Shown in pieces: positions 37,301-48,710 of a stretch of DNA of 64,000 nucleotides. A program made the position numbers and the translations under genes. This DNA is from Melanocharis versteri. Its lineage: Eukaryota; Chordata; Aves; Passeriformes; Melanocharitidae. How positions within the stretch are numbered: the first letter of the stretch is position 1; every line of letters starts with the position of its first letter. The notes beneath the pieces are model-generated. The model saw only the letters and a program-made list of their open reading frames with translations. It was not told where the DNA came from and made no database searches. The stretch lies in assembly GCA_013397845.1 (NCBI GenBank), contig VZTG01010463.1:219819-283818 (forward strand), read 5' to 3'.

Positions 37301-38649
37301 TGCAGTAATTTAAAAGCTTTAGAGCTTATATATATATTGTAGCTGTAGTGGATGACAAACATTAGGCTAACAAACACAGCCATTCAAAAAACTATATGGT
37401 CTCTGAGGAATTTTGCCATTTTATTTATTTTCTTTATTTTTTGTACTAAAACCAGTTCTGAAATAAAATATTTACAAATTAATTTCAATTGCCTTGAGAG
37501 CAAAAGTAATTTGAATGTTTAAAATTTATTTTAACATTTAATAGAAAAAAAACATGAAGGCTAATACACAGAAGATATATGGATATCAGATTTTAGTTCT
37601 ACACAACATCTACTTAAAGTGAAACTCTACATATTAAAACACAGTCATCTTGAATTTAACATGGGAAAATCTTATTTTCAATTAAACTTAAACACATTTA
37701 TAATAAATTCTAATTAGCCCTGTTTTTCTAAATATCATCTGCAATTATAAAATAAACCTACCCATGGAGATTCATTAAATCTTGGAATTTTTGAACCTCA
37801 GCTTTGATGATTTTCATTTAAGCAGCCTTCTACCATCTGATATAATTTTCTGCCCTGTTCCTTGACTTTACTTGGCACACAAAACTCTGATGGGAATATT
37901 TCACCAATTTCTCTATCTTTTCTCAACTTCTGTTAGAAACACACATGAACTAGTTGCTCAGTCTCTAAATTACGTTGGAAAGAGATGGGGGGGAAAGGAT
38001 CATACAACCCTTCATCTACCACTCTCCTTACGTAGAAAGGCTGATTTTTGTAAGTGATTTGTTATTTTTTTTCAGATGGTTGTGTCTGTGTATGTCCAAC
38101 GACATTTCTGGACCAGCAGAGAGGCATCCAAGCGGAGATGGAGGTGCACCTTTAGAGATGCCATAGTTCAAGCCCTTGTGAAAATACACGTTCTGGGCAG
38201 CACTCATAATCTCTCCTGCTTTCTTACTACAAGTCTCTGCTAGACTTCTGTATGTCAGAAAGCAGCTGGAGCAGGCCTTGTTTAAGAGGGAGGAAAATCT
38301 GGAAGCCAAGGGTGACTTTAGCTCAGTCTGTACCCTCACCAGCTGGCATCATCTCACAGGGTCTGAAGGTAGTAGATGGATTGAGATGCTGCTAGGAGAG
38401 TTTATCATCAGCTTGCAACACAGTAATGAATCAGCTTCAGGGTAAATCCAGGAGACATGGCCAAATACATGGCTTGAAACCAAGCTGCTAATTAGGTCTG
38501 AGGTAACTCTGGGGAAACAAGGTCAGAAAAAGGGATGAAGACAGGTACACCTAAAGAAAAGAGTACCAGTCCCACTGCTCATGCCTGAAGAACAGCATTA
38601 GTAACTAGAAAGTAGTTGTATTTTCTGCCCCTGTTTGCAACACTTTTAG
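34331..38649. other. Unique AT-rich sequence, no gene seen
   Basis: No repeat family recognised with confidence. A polypyrimidine tract followed by cag at about 38060-38075 precedes a short open frame; this is listed as a weak exon candidate under the findings. A short TA run lies at about 37327-37338. Confidence 0.45.
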
Positions 38650-38915
38650 CCTGCCAGTCCATCCCATTGTCCAGCCACCTTACTGTTCTCTGATCCATAT
38701 CTCATCACATGGCTACCAAGAAATTGCAGATACCCTTTCAAAGGCCTTCCTAGACTCAATGTACAAAATCCACTGATCTCCGCTGGTCCACAGAGAGATT
38801 ATTCTAATTACAAAAGGTAATTTGATTGGTAATGCAAAACCTGTCCTTGGTAAAGTTATGCCAGCTCTTTCCAGCTATCTCCTTATCCTCCTTATATTTA
38901 GAAAGAGGTCCCCTC
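38650..38915 (-). mobile_element. Probable ancient CR1/L3-like LINE remnant, antisense
   Basis: The plus strand resembles the reverse complement of an L3/CR1 reverse-transcriptase segment. A piece like AAGAAATTGCAGATACCCTTTCAAAGGCCTT at about 38720-38749 corresponds on the minus strand to RKAFERVSAIS, a decayed RT motif A region. It is followed by ATCCACTGATCTC and by AACCTGTCCTTGGTAAAGTT with ATGCCAGCTC near 38838-38870, in the order expected for this family. Divergence is strong and edges are guesses. Without an alignment it could still be a chance resemblance. Confidence 0.5.
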
Positions 38916-41900
38916 AGTATCCCCTCAGTTTGTGGAACACGAAGTACAACACTTGCTCAAAAATCCCAAAATTCCTCTGACTTCTCCTTATGAGAACATT
39001 TCAGATTCTTTCTTAGCTAAAATGGCAATACTTCACAAAATGTGACTTTTCCTAAGAGATCCTTGAGAGTTTTGTTCTGGTCACAGATTTGAAATGAGTT
39101 GAAGAACATAAAAATCTGGTGGCATTAATGAAAGACATCTTAAAAAATAAATTAGAACTCATTCATCCAATCTAAAAACAATAAGTTTTCCTCTCTGGGG
39201 CAATGAGTGTGGATGATATTATCCAGTAACTATGAACATCTAAAACCTGTTAACTCTTCCCTCATATACTTTTAAGTATTTTCCACATACATTTTCAAAT
39301 ATAGTTAGGGGAAGGAGGTGATCACTGCTGGACTGGTCTACAGCACTGTTGTCCTAAACAGTCCCAGAACAGATAAACACTGAGTGCCTGGCTATGTAGT
39401 AGGACGAAGAGATGAAGAGTCTGAATTTGTAGAGCCATAGGAAAGGGGGAGAATAATTAAAATAGAAAAAAAAGGAAAAAGAAAAAAAAAGAAAAAAAGT
39501 GGTTCTCCTTCACAGAGTGACCTTGTTTTAATGTTCTCCATGCCATTCACCCTCCATAGCTGATCAGCCAATTCCATTTATCATTATAATTAGGCAGCAT
39601 CTTGCCAGTTCAATCAGGCTCAATTACTTAGGCCTCATTAGTGACTGACATACTATAACAAGTGCATCTTTGAATGAGCAAGGTCAGATAAAGAAAGTAC
39701 AGTATGCAGCCAGCAAACACATTTATAGACCATGACAATACAATGCTTTCAATGTTGAATAACTTTGCATTCCCCCTTTTTAAGAAGGCATGAAGATAAT
39801 GAAGCTAAAAGTAACCTTGCTTAGCTTGCAGGTTCCTACAAGTTCCTATCAACTCTGCAGCTGAACAGTAGTGATAAGAGGCAAATCTTCCAATAGCTCT
39901 GGAAAAACTTTGGGGCTGTTAGCAACTTTAAGTTTCAGGTTCTGGAGAATGGCAGCTTGTCTGATGCCTCAGAGCACATGAGAACCTCAAAAATATGCAG
40001 TGGAAGAAACTGGACATTGAGGCTCCAGTGCTACAAGTCTTTCTGCATTAGTAACAGCAGCAAATGGTTCTGCTTGTAAAATATGATGGAATGTAAAAGT
40101 AACTGACTGGCTTCTGCATAAGTGAATATTCTAGACTTTAAAATAACAATTGAAGTTAAAGTGTGTTTGAAGATATTATTGCTCTTCATAAATATATTGA
40201 GAAGTAACCTCCAGAGATTAAATGTATCTTAAGTAAAACATATATATATATTAGAGAGAGACACACACATATATATGTATAATATTAAAGGCATGACATT
40301 AAAGAGAAAAGGGCACATTCATTAACTACAAATTAGAGTTTCTTCATACAAGAAAGTGGTAGTCTTCAACCATTTCCCAGTATGAATGGTGGAGAAATAC
40401 ATCCATATTACTTAAAGATGATGTCTGAAATGTTTGTAAAATTTTTCACTCACTTGGATCTCATGGAGCAGCAAACATAAATTATGAATCTGTTGGTGTG
40501 TTCCAGCTATATATCTTTTTAGGTATGACCAAAGCCCTTACTTTTAACAGAGGTGATGGAATCACACCTGTTGCTATTTCATAATTAGGTACAAATGAAA
40601 ACGCAGTTTTACATGGCAAGAGGTTCCTTTTTATCTAACTTGTTTCATTGAAAAAGTCTCTTGTTTGACCATTTGGTCATGCTCATTCCTTAGCAGACAG
40701 TGATAATCCTATTATTCTTTTTTTCACTCCAGAGCACATAAGTAGAGCTCACTTTTACGTTGATGTTGTTTAATATTTAATGTGGTTTTATCCACAGTCA
40801 TGATACTTGGAGATGCAATTCACCTTTCCTTTTGCTGAGAAGATAGTACCCTGAAACCAGATGAAAATTATGATCATTATTGTGCCTGTGTTTATTTTTA
40901 TTCTGAATTATTTTCTCAGAATTTTTTACCCTATACTGGGTGATCACAAAAGCACCAATAAGGATTCACCAGTTTTCTGAGATATCCTTTCACACTCTTT
41001 TAAATTCTGGTAAACTTTTTTTCAAATATCACCTATATCTTACGTTATTTTTTTTGTATTTTGCAATAGTGTATCTAGTTCTCCTCCAGTCATAATATTT
41101 AAAAAGTATATGAAAAATGCCCCAAGTCCACACAGAAAATTCTGTAATATATTATGCATTAGAAAAATAAAGTAATGTCTCCAGCAAAGTGATCAGTATG
41201 CATCCAAAAGTACAGGATTTGATTATCCTAACAGATATATTCTGAGTCATTATTATCTGGTTCCCTTTTATTCTTCTACACAATATTTGAGTACATTATA
41301 CCCAGAGGTATTTAATTTCATAAACTGGTGGTGTGCTATGTGAAGTGTTTCTTTCATTTATTCTTATCTAATCTCTTAGTTATTTATTTATTTTCCTAGG
41401 AAACTATTAACTATAATAGCCGAATATTAAAAAATAGGAATAACAACTTTCCACTCTTACTTTCCTCCCTACTTGAAGATGAATCAGCTGAGCCATTTTG
41501 CATGTTTCTGAAAACTTCACTGAGTAAAAGTGAATCAAAGATGAGAATTTTGTAAGTGAGTGAAAAGTGGTTCGGATGGTGGATATTCTCATCTTTTGCA
41601 GCAGTGAATTCTCCAGCCTTGGCTACGATCTTAAACAATTTCTTTAGATATTCATGAAAAAAAGAGACTAGAGGATGATCTCACACCTCCAGACAGTGTT
41701 ACTGCATTTGTCCTTTAACAGGTTTTGATCAAAGAAAAAATATGACATATGCATACACATGTATGAGGCATTTACATATGTGCTATTCTGCACAATATTC
41801 TGGACCAATAGGTTGTTTCTGCAATGACTGCTGGAACAGGCATTACAAATCACAACAGTTTATATTCCCAACACAAAGTTTGCCACCTTCTTGAAAAGAA

Positions 41901-42194
41901 ATGCTGCTATTTACATGAACAGTAGAAAAACCCAACCAAAATATTTTGAAAGCAAAGTATTCTACTACATTTCCTACCACTGGTGAGAGAATAAGAAAGA
42001 AATTTGTGGCAAGCATTAGATGTGTCATTAAAGAAACTCGTGGGAAATGTTCAGTTCAATAGTTCCAATGGAATTGAACTCAATGGGGATAAAAAAAAAT
42101 CTTAGAGAAGTAGTGGAATTATGAAGGCAAAGTTTTGGTGGGTATATATGTACAGTAACTCATAACAGCTCTCATGCATCCATGCAAATCAGTT
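38916..42194. other. Unique AT-rich sequence, no gene seen
   Basis: No exon or named repeat. A-rich (GAAAAA)-type tract at about 39462-39499. A compound TA/GA/CA simple-sequence tract lies at about 40239-40281. Confidence 0.45.
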
Positions 42195-42772
42195 TTGCGG
42201 ATCCTTGCCAGTCATATCCTGAGCTGCACAAAAAAGAAGGTTGGCCAGCAGGTCAAGGGAGGTGACTGTACCTCTCTACTCCACTCTCATGAGACCCCAC
42301 CTGGAGTGCTGTGTCCGGCTCTGGGCACAGCACAAGAAAGACATGGACCTGTTGGAACAGGTTCAGAGGAGGCCACAAAGGTGGCCAGAGGGCTGGAGCA
42401 CCCCTCTTACAAAGACAGGCTGAGTCACCTGACATTTTTCTGCCTGAAGAAGGCTCTTGGGAGACCTTATTGTGGTCTTTCAGTATGTAAAAGGAGCTTA
42501 TAAGAAAAAAGAAAAAAGACTTTACCAAGGCCTGCAGTGACAGGACAAGGAGCAACATTTTTAAACTGGAAGAGAGTAGATTTAGACATTGGAACAAGTT
42601 GTTCAGAGAAGCTCTGCATGTCCCATCTTGGGAAGTATTTAAGACCAGGCTGGATGGGGATTTGAGCAACCTGATATAGTGAAAGATGTCCCAGCTCATG
42701 ACAGAGGCATGGGACTAGATGATATCTAAAGTTCCCTTCCAACTCACACCATTGTATGATTCCAAGATTCCT
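42195..42772 (+). mobile_element. CR1 LINE 3' end, sense, 5'-truncated
   Basis: A clear CR1 copy, moderately diverged. It starts in the C-terminal part of ORF2: SRSREVTVPLYSTLMRPHLE at about 42248-42307, then LWAQHKKDMDLLEQVQRR to about 42373. Frame damage follows. The 3' untranslated region has the usual landmarks: AAACTGGAAGAGAGTAGATT near 42562, GGCTGGATGGGGATTTGAGC near 42648, ACTAGATGATATCTAAAG near 42714 and CCCTTCCAACTC near 42734. It ends in the degenerate octamer tail attgtatgattccaagattc, which is typical of CR1. The 5' truncation is normal for LINE insertion. Overlapping minus-strand open stretches of 91 and 148 codons are antisense shadows. Confidence 0.92.
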
Positions 42773-44627
42773 TGCTCACTGCAACCTCTTCCAAAGAAGG
42801 TGCAGGAGTTTGGTGGTTACGTGCTGTTTCACTGTTTAACAAAGGGCTTTCTCTGTACTGTGCTCTGGTCAACAACTCACTAAGAAGCACTGAGGAATTT
42901 GGCAAAGGGATGTATCATAACTACTACTTTCTTTACTTTTTTTCTCAAATATTCTTTAGTATCTTGCATGAAAACAGGGAAAGCATCATCTGTGGCTAGC
43001 AATAAAGTTGGTAGAAGTTAAGATAAAGTTCTTAAAAACTGATACTGCAATTTTTTTACGAATCTATGAACATGTGAATGGAAAAGTGAGATTGCAATAA
43101 CCCTGGAGCATAATACAGCAGCATCCAAAAACAAGTGAGCTCAGTGTACATTTCAAATGGTGAAAAAATTGTCAGATTCTATATAGAAAGACCAACATTT
43201 AAAAGTGACAAACATGGTCCCCTCTTATCCATTGCACATTACCACTTAAGGGATGGAGCTAACTGGCTTTTTTCAAATGTGTATTACTTTCAGGATTCAC
43301 AGCTTTCTGAAAATGTGGCAGTGTGATTTTCAGGGATTAACATGCTCATGTCTCCAAACCCTTCCAGATCATTAAATACTCCTTATCAAAGGAGGCATCA
43401 AGAATTTATGTTTGGAAAGTTTCTGCATGCCCTTTATTATCTCTAATTGCTCAGGTAAAGCAGAGGTCAAATTCATAGGCTCTGAACTGTTGCCATCAAT
43501 GATTGTATTTATCTGGTGTAAATGAGATAGGTACCTAGAAATGGGGCATTTGATACACCCTGAATTTTATGAAAAGAAAAGTAATAGGTGAATATTGGTG
43601 AATTGCTTTATGAAAATAATTCACAGTTCTTTAGAAAAGGGATGCTTTGTGCTTGCAATGGCAGTCCTGCTTTGCAAAGCAGTAAATAGCTCAGGAAAAT
43701 TGTGGGAGGGATGAAATTTATCTGCCATTATTTGCATTGTGCTTTTCTTCCCTATCAAAGCCCACTCACAGTTATATTTTCATCAGTTCTCACCATACCT
43801 GCCTGGGTGTCTTTATTTTATAATTGCTCACCAATGCTATTGATTTCCTTCTCCTATACACTGCATTCTATGCATGTACCAGATAAAATTTGAGATTCTA
43901 AATGAAGTGAATTTAGTAGTTTTAGCTCAATCCCCAGCCAACAGCAGATAAAAACATATGCAACACTGCTCAGTTGACACAATTTCTTTCATCTGTGCTG
44001 AGGAAATGCACTGGAACGCATCCAACACTGACAGTAAATTGATTTGCACCCTTGAGATGCTGGCTACTCCTGTCAGAATTGAGTTTGTTGACAGATGGCA
44101 GGCGGCGTGGAGAAACTTTCTACAGAATTGCTTATATATTACCCAGAAATGGGTAAAAAATCAAATAGGGGTATGGTGGTGGAAGAAAAGCTGAATAACT
44201 GGATTTATTACAACCTCAGATTTCTTCACTTTCTGATGAAGTTTCTGGCCGTCCAAATGGAATGATATTCCAACACTTTTTTGAGTTATTTATTTTTTTT
44301 CTCTTTTACAGTGTGGCTCTGGAACTTTTTTAAAATGCAGAAATTAAAAAATGTCTGACATACAGATAATAGAGTTTGCATTTGTCTAAAAAATAGTACT
44401 TTGTATACTTAAACCATTTAATTTTTAAAAAATTGGAAATACTATTGTAGGAATATGTACTTTTGTATCTGAGATAACATTTTAACAATAGAAACTGAAC
44501 TTTCTACTTCTTATTTTAAAATTAGGTCACAGATTTTGTGCGAAATCTTTTCTCTCAATGCAACTAGACACAATTTATTTTACCTACTTTCTAATCAGAG
44601 CCTGAAGACTAGTGTCCCAAATTTCTT
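42773..44627. other. Unique AT-rich sequence, no gene seen
   Basis: No repeat or exon recognised. Short open stretches without known domains occur at 42772-42999, 43135-43326 and 43958-44194. Confidence 0.45.
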
Positions 44628-44662
44628 TATTACCTATGACATAGCTACTGTCATAGGTAATA
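44628..44662. repeat. Perfect 14-bp inverted repeat with a 7-nt loop
   Basis: Left arm TATTACCTATGACA (44628-44641), spacer tagctac, right arm TGTCATAGGTAATA (44649-44662). All 14 positions pair. I saw no continuation of the arms outside this interval. Confidence 0.95.
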
Positions 44663-45377
44663 CTGTTTCATGCTCACACACAGATTCCATAATTCAAGAG
44701 TTAGTCTTAAAGATGTCAAGGGCAAAATGATTACAAAACAATGTGCCCTACCTAATTTTTCCAGTTAAAATATAAGAAAAGTTATCAGACCACTTCCTTT
44801 CCACATAGTTCTACTGGCATCAAGTTAAATTGTAAAACACTTTATTAAGTTCATTTTAGATTTCAACTAGAGATACTGCATAGTAAAAGCAAGGTGTTAA
44901 ATGACAAGCAAATGTGACAATTGTGAGGGGCTATGAAATATTCTGACAACATTTGGGAGGAATAACATGAATTTTCAGCTGACTTTATTTTGCTTACATC
45001 GATGGCTAATAGTGATATGAAAAGAAATATCCATACCTCACCTGCTTGCCCCTCAGATAAATTTTGTGGTTTTAAAAGGGCTGGAGTAAGCTTGGACACT
45101 TCAAGAGGAGAACAGCCAGTTTCCTAAGAAAACAAAAATGCATTGGTAAGAGACAAACAAGTGACAAAGAAGATAAAACAGAAGAAGGAGGGATAAGAAT
45201 GAAGGAGCAAAGGAGTAATCAGATATGACAGCTGTGAGAGAGGCTTGTCCACCCTCTTATCTGTAATAATGTTGACAAAAATTTATCTATTCAAATAATG
45301 GGCTTGTTAAGCACTAAGTTCTAGGGACAGATGGAACGGAAGAGCAAGGCAGAAACCTTTGAATTAAAGATCATATA

Positions 45378-45440
45378 ATGCATATGTATATACAATATAT
45401 ATATACACGTGTGTATATATACACATATATACAAACATAT
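45378..45440. repeat. Compound TA/CA simple-sequence tract
   Basis: Interrupted runs of ta and ca/tg dinucleotides are arranged around an acacgtgt core, giving partial self-complementarity. Confidence 0.85.
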
Positions 45441-45467
45441 TCTGATGAACTACTGTCAGCCCCTTTT

Positions 45468-45486
45468 TTTTGTTGTTGTTGTTGTT
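45468..45486. repeat. (TTG)n trinucleotide microsatellite
   Basis: Five or so perfect ttg units follow directly after a poly(T) run. Confidence 0.85.
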
Positions 45487-46565
45487 AATGTAGATGGCAA
45501 TCATACAGGGAAATAAGTTGGCAAGACCAACCACTCTGCCTCCTGGGCAGTTCTCCTGACAGCTAGCTGCCTGAAGAGTAGACTGCCAATCTTTCCAGGA
45601 CATCTGATTTTCCAGCTGTTCACCTGGTGAGCTGCTGGTCCCCAGTGCGGGGGTTACCTGATGTCACAGAAATCAAGCTCTCTTCTTGGAGTCTGCACTG
45701 GCTGGGGTCTGGAAGAATATTTGTTTTGGAAACTCTGAAATGTTCCCAGTGTTTTGGCAGCCTGGACAATATCTACATTTCACTGCTCTCAAAACAGTAT
45801 CTACCAAAATTTGCAGTGTCACAATTAGAATCCTAGTTTTGTTGTTTCTGCCATGATGCTTTTCCTTTTAAAAGTGCTAAATCAGGATGAACAAAAAAAG
45901 AAAAGCAGCCTGGATTTGTTGTCAGAAATCAATACCATTTCCTTACCATGTCAGTGGTAAAAAGACATCTTAATTTCAGAGAATGGAGAAAATCATAAGC
46001 ATATTGAGAAAATGCTTCACTAAGACTGTTCAATTTTTATTCCGAGTGGATTTAGCTCCAGGAGACATTTTACAAAATTTAAAAAAAATTGATTTAGCAA
46101 AAAATTAAAATCATAGTCTCCTTATGTGAAATTAGCACAAAGAAGCCCTAAAAATCACATATCTATGAGAAAGAGATATAAAATTGCCCTCACAGATTAT
46201 CTTTTAGGCCTTTTCTTGGGGATACAACAAGGAAAGATGTTTTTTAAAATGTATCTCTAAGTGTTTCAGGTCATTTGCTGTTTTAGATCAGTGTCTGACT
46301 CTGCCTGGGAGTCACACCGGGCACCTCTCCTGCTGCCAAAACAATTCGGAACATACTTGGAGGAGGTGAGATCACTAAATGCTGAATTAGGTCATACTTT
46401 CTCCAGAACTTTAAGTTTTGCATAGACATGTTCCTCAGAGTGATAGTTCATATTGATTTCTGACTAGAAAGGGCAGCTGCATATGAAAGGAAACACTACT
46501 GAAATTTTTAAGTGTTACTCTTCCAACATAAACACAAATTAATGTGCTATTTTCTCATACTCCTT

Positions 46566-46838
46566 TGTGGACGTACAGTCCGAAGAAGGTTTCTCCTTCT
46601 CACGAACTCTGTAAGAAAACAAGATAAACTGGGACATTCTTTTCTCTTTCTAATCTCATGTTTTGCTAACTGGAGCTCCAAGGCTTTGACCAATCCCCCT
46701 GAGGGGTGGAATGACACTGTCCAATCACTATTATGTAGATATCTCTATATAAAAGTTAGAATCAAAATAAAGACACTTCACTTCTGCTTTCTACAGCCTA
46801 GTGTGAGTTTGCTCTTTCTATTGCCCCGCGCAGCGACA
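46566..46838 (+). mobile_element. Compact solo LTR, sense, with perfect 6-bp target duplication
   Basis: A 273-bp element starting TGTGGACGTACAG and ending GCGCAGCGACA. It is flanked by identical CTCCTT hexamers at 46560-46565 and 46839-46844. It has two CCAAT boxes (about 46690 and 46721), a TATA box TATATAAAAG at 46746-46755, and an AATAAA signal at 46766-46771 only about 11 bases after it. A close TATA-AATAAA spacing, which implies a very short R region, together with the 6-bp duplication is the layout known from alpharetrovirus-like class II LTRs. That family placement is an inference. There is no internal proviral sequence, so it is a solo LTR. A 154-codon open stretch running through it (46512-46976) is not a gene. 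Confidence 0.85.
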
Positions 46839-46984
46839 CTCCTTAACTTTTCTCTTCTCACAGTTCCAGCAGAAACTGGGGAAGAATTTCCATTTCCAAG
46901 TGATTTCAATACCTGGTATTCCAAAACAACAAAAGTGGGTTGGGAACTACTTGTGTATGTCAGGTTGCATGTTTAAACATATTC

Positions 46985-47600
46985 ATTGGGGCCATTTTTG
47001 TTTCATATAATTATCAATTATCTCGATGAAGGAATCAAGTGCACCTTTAAGTCAGTTCGGAGATGGCACCAAGTTGGGTGGGACTATTGATCGGCTGAAG
47101 AGCAGAAAGGCTCTGCAGAGGGATCTGGGTGGATGGGTTGAGGCCACAAGGTCCAGCAAGACAAAGTGCCGGGTCCTGCACTTGTGTTACAACAACCCCA
47201 AGCAGTCCTACAGGCTGAGGGAAGAGTGGCTAGAAAGCTAACCAGAGGAAAATGACCTGCGGGTGCTGGTCATCAGCTGGCTGGGTAGGAGCCAGAGTGT
47301 GCCCAGGTGGCCAGGAAGGACAATGGCATCTGGCCTGTATCAAAATTCCTGCTGTCAGCAGGACCAGGGAAGCGATTCTCCCCCTGTACTGGGCTCCACA
47401 CCTCGAGTCCTGTGTCCAGTTCTGGGGCCCTCACTACAGGAAAGACACCGACATCCAGAGAAGGACAGCGAAGCTGGTGAAGGGTTTGGAGCACAAGTCT
47501 TACAAAGAGCCACTGAGGAAGTTGGGATGGTTTAGTCTGGGGAAAAGGAGGCTGAGGGGAGAACTTCTTGCTCTCTACAACTACCTGACAACTGAATGTA
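46985..47600 (+). mobile_element. CR1 LINE ORF2 C-terminal fragment, sense, 3' end missing
   Basis: The sequence encodes the end of the CR1 RT and the region after it. Near 47060-47180 it resembles the TKLGGTIDRL...ALQRDLGGW and KCRVLHLCYNNPKQSYR segments. From 47350 it reads SRTREAILPLY, PHLESCVQFWGPHYRKD, KLVKGLEHKSYKEPLRKLG and KRRLRGELLALYNYL. The frame is broken by a stop at about 47239-47241 and by small indels. CR1 similarity stops soon after the ALYNYL segment at about 47590, and the 3' untranslated region and octamer tail are absent. Target-primed insertion would normally keep the 3' end, so a later deletion or rearrangement probably removed it. The left edge is approximate. Confidence 0.88.
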
Positions 47601-48670
47601 CATTCCCTCATCTTTCAGAAGGAACAGAACAGTCAGGGCTTCCTTGCAAACAGTAATAAATGCCTATCTATGGCGAGGCAACAGAATTCTGCTAAAATTA
47701 TATTTATCAAAATTCTTAAATCATACATTTTCTTCTTGCCTCCTATTCTATCTGATTCCATAAAAGAGTATGTTTGGGCTGTTCAGATCACAAACATATC
47801 CTTGCAAAATTGTGCTTCCTGTTTTAAGACCATGGTATGATATGTTACATGTGTTAGGTCCTATATGCCCTAAAATTTATCTACAGAAATTAAACTGAAA
47901 ATTCCTGTATGACTTCACAAATCAATAAGTGTAAAAATTGATAATTAATAAGACATGAGGAAGGGATGGAAATCATCATAATTGCTGCAATTGAATTTAT
48001 CCTTTACTGTGGGAAGGACTTTTCCCAGTTACGTTTTGACTTCTGTAGTTCTCTGCCCTCATAAAAGAAAAATGTTTCCCAAAAGGAAATGATGCACTCA
48101 GCTTAACTAGTACTGATATGAATGTATTCTGTTTGGGTTTTTGAATTGATACAATTTATACAAACACTAAAGCCAACAAGCAAGGCATTAAATCCTCGGT
48201 GTTAAAGGAAGACTACATAGTCAAAAGTTGTGATGGCTATTTGCAGTCAGTACATTTCAACAACACCAAGTAAGCATTGATCACAAAACAGGTGGTTCAT
48301 CTACTCAGATTTTGGAACTCATTGAAAAAAGTGAGCCAAGCTTCAGCAGCTTTGGGATTAGGAAAGCCCAGCTTTAAGCAAAACTTCAATCACCTCAGCA
48401 CTATGTTTATTAATGGGCTAATAAGGAGAGTATCAGTTTGTACTGTGCTGTGTGTTTCAGAATGTTAGAAAAGGCACTTGCTTTCATGGAAGGAGAAAGG
48501 CTGTCCTTGTAAATAAGGCACAGTGTTTTCATCCTTCACTACAATGCAGCTCCCTGCAGAAAGGTCTGGAGTGCCTTGTGTGAGCACAAACAGATGTTCC
48601 ATAGCAGCACAGTACAGGTGAGCGAATATCTGTGGTGACAGCTTTCTGTGAAACACAATGCCCTTAAGGC

Positions 48671-48710
48671 TGTGTGTGCACACACACACATACATATATA
48701 TATATATGTA
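48671..48710. repeat. Compound (TG)n/(CA)n and (TA)n palindromic tract
   Basis: TGTGTGTG directly joins CACACACA (48671-48686), a perfect 16-bp palindrome. It is followed at 48691-48710 by tacatatatatatatatgta, a perfect 20-bp palindrome. Confidence 0.9.

Larger units (their letters stand above)
44663..46559. other. Unique AT-rich sequence, no gene seen
   Basis: Contains a TA/CA-rich compound microsatellite at about 45378-45440 and a (TTG)n tract at about 45468-45486. A possible exon-like interval flanked by cag and gtgaga lies at 46270-46366 and is treated under findings. No gene can be called. Confidence 0.45.

Noticed and set aside
42253..42699. 148-codon minus-strand open reading frame
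   Set aside because: Antisense shadow of the CR1 3' end at 42195-42772.
46512..46976. 154-codon plus-strand open reading frame
   Set aside because: It runs through the complete 273-bp solo LTR and its target duplications, so it is not a gene.
47273..47611. 112-codon minus-strand open reading frame
   Set aside because: Antisense to the CR1 ORF2 C-terminal fragment, whose plus strand gives clear CR1 peptide motifs.
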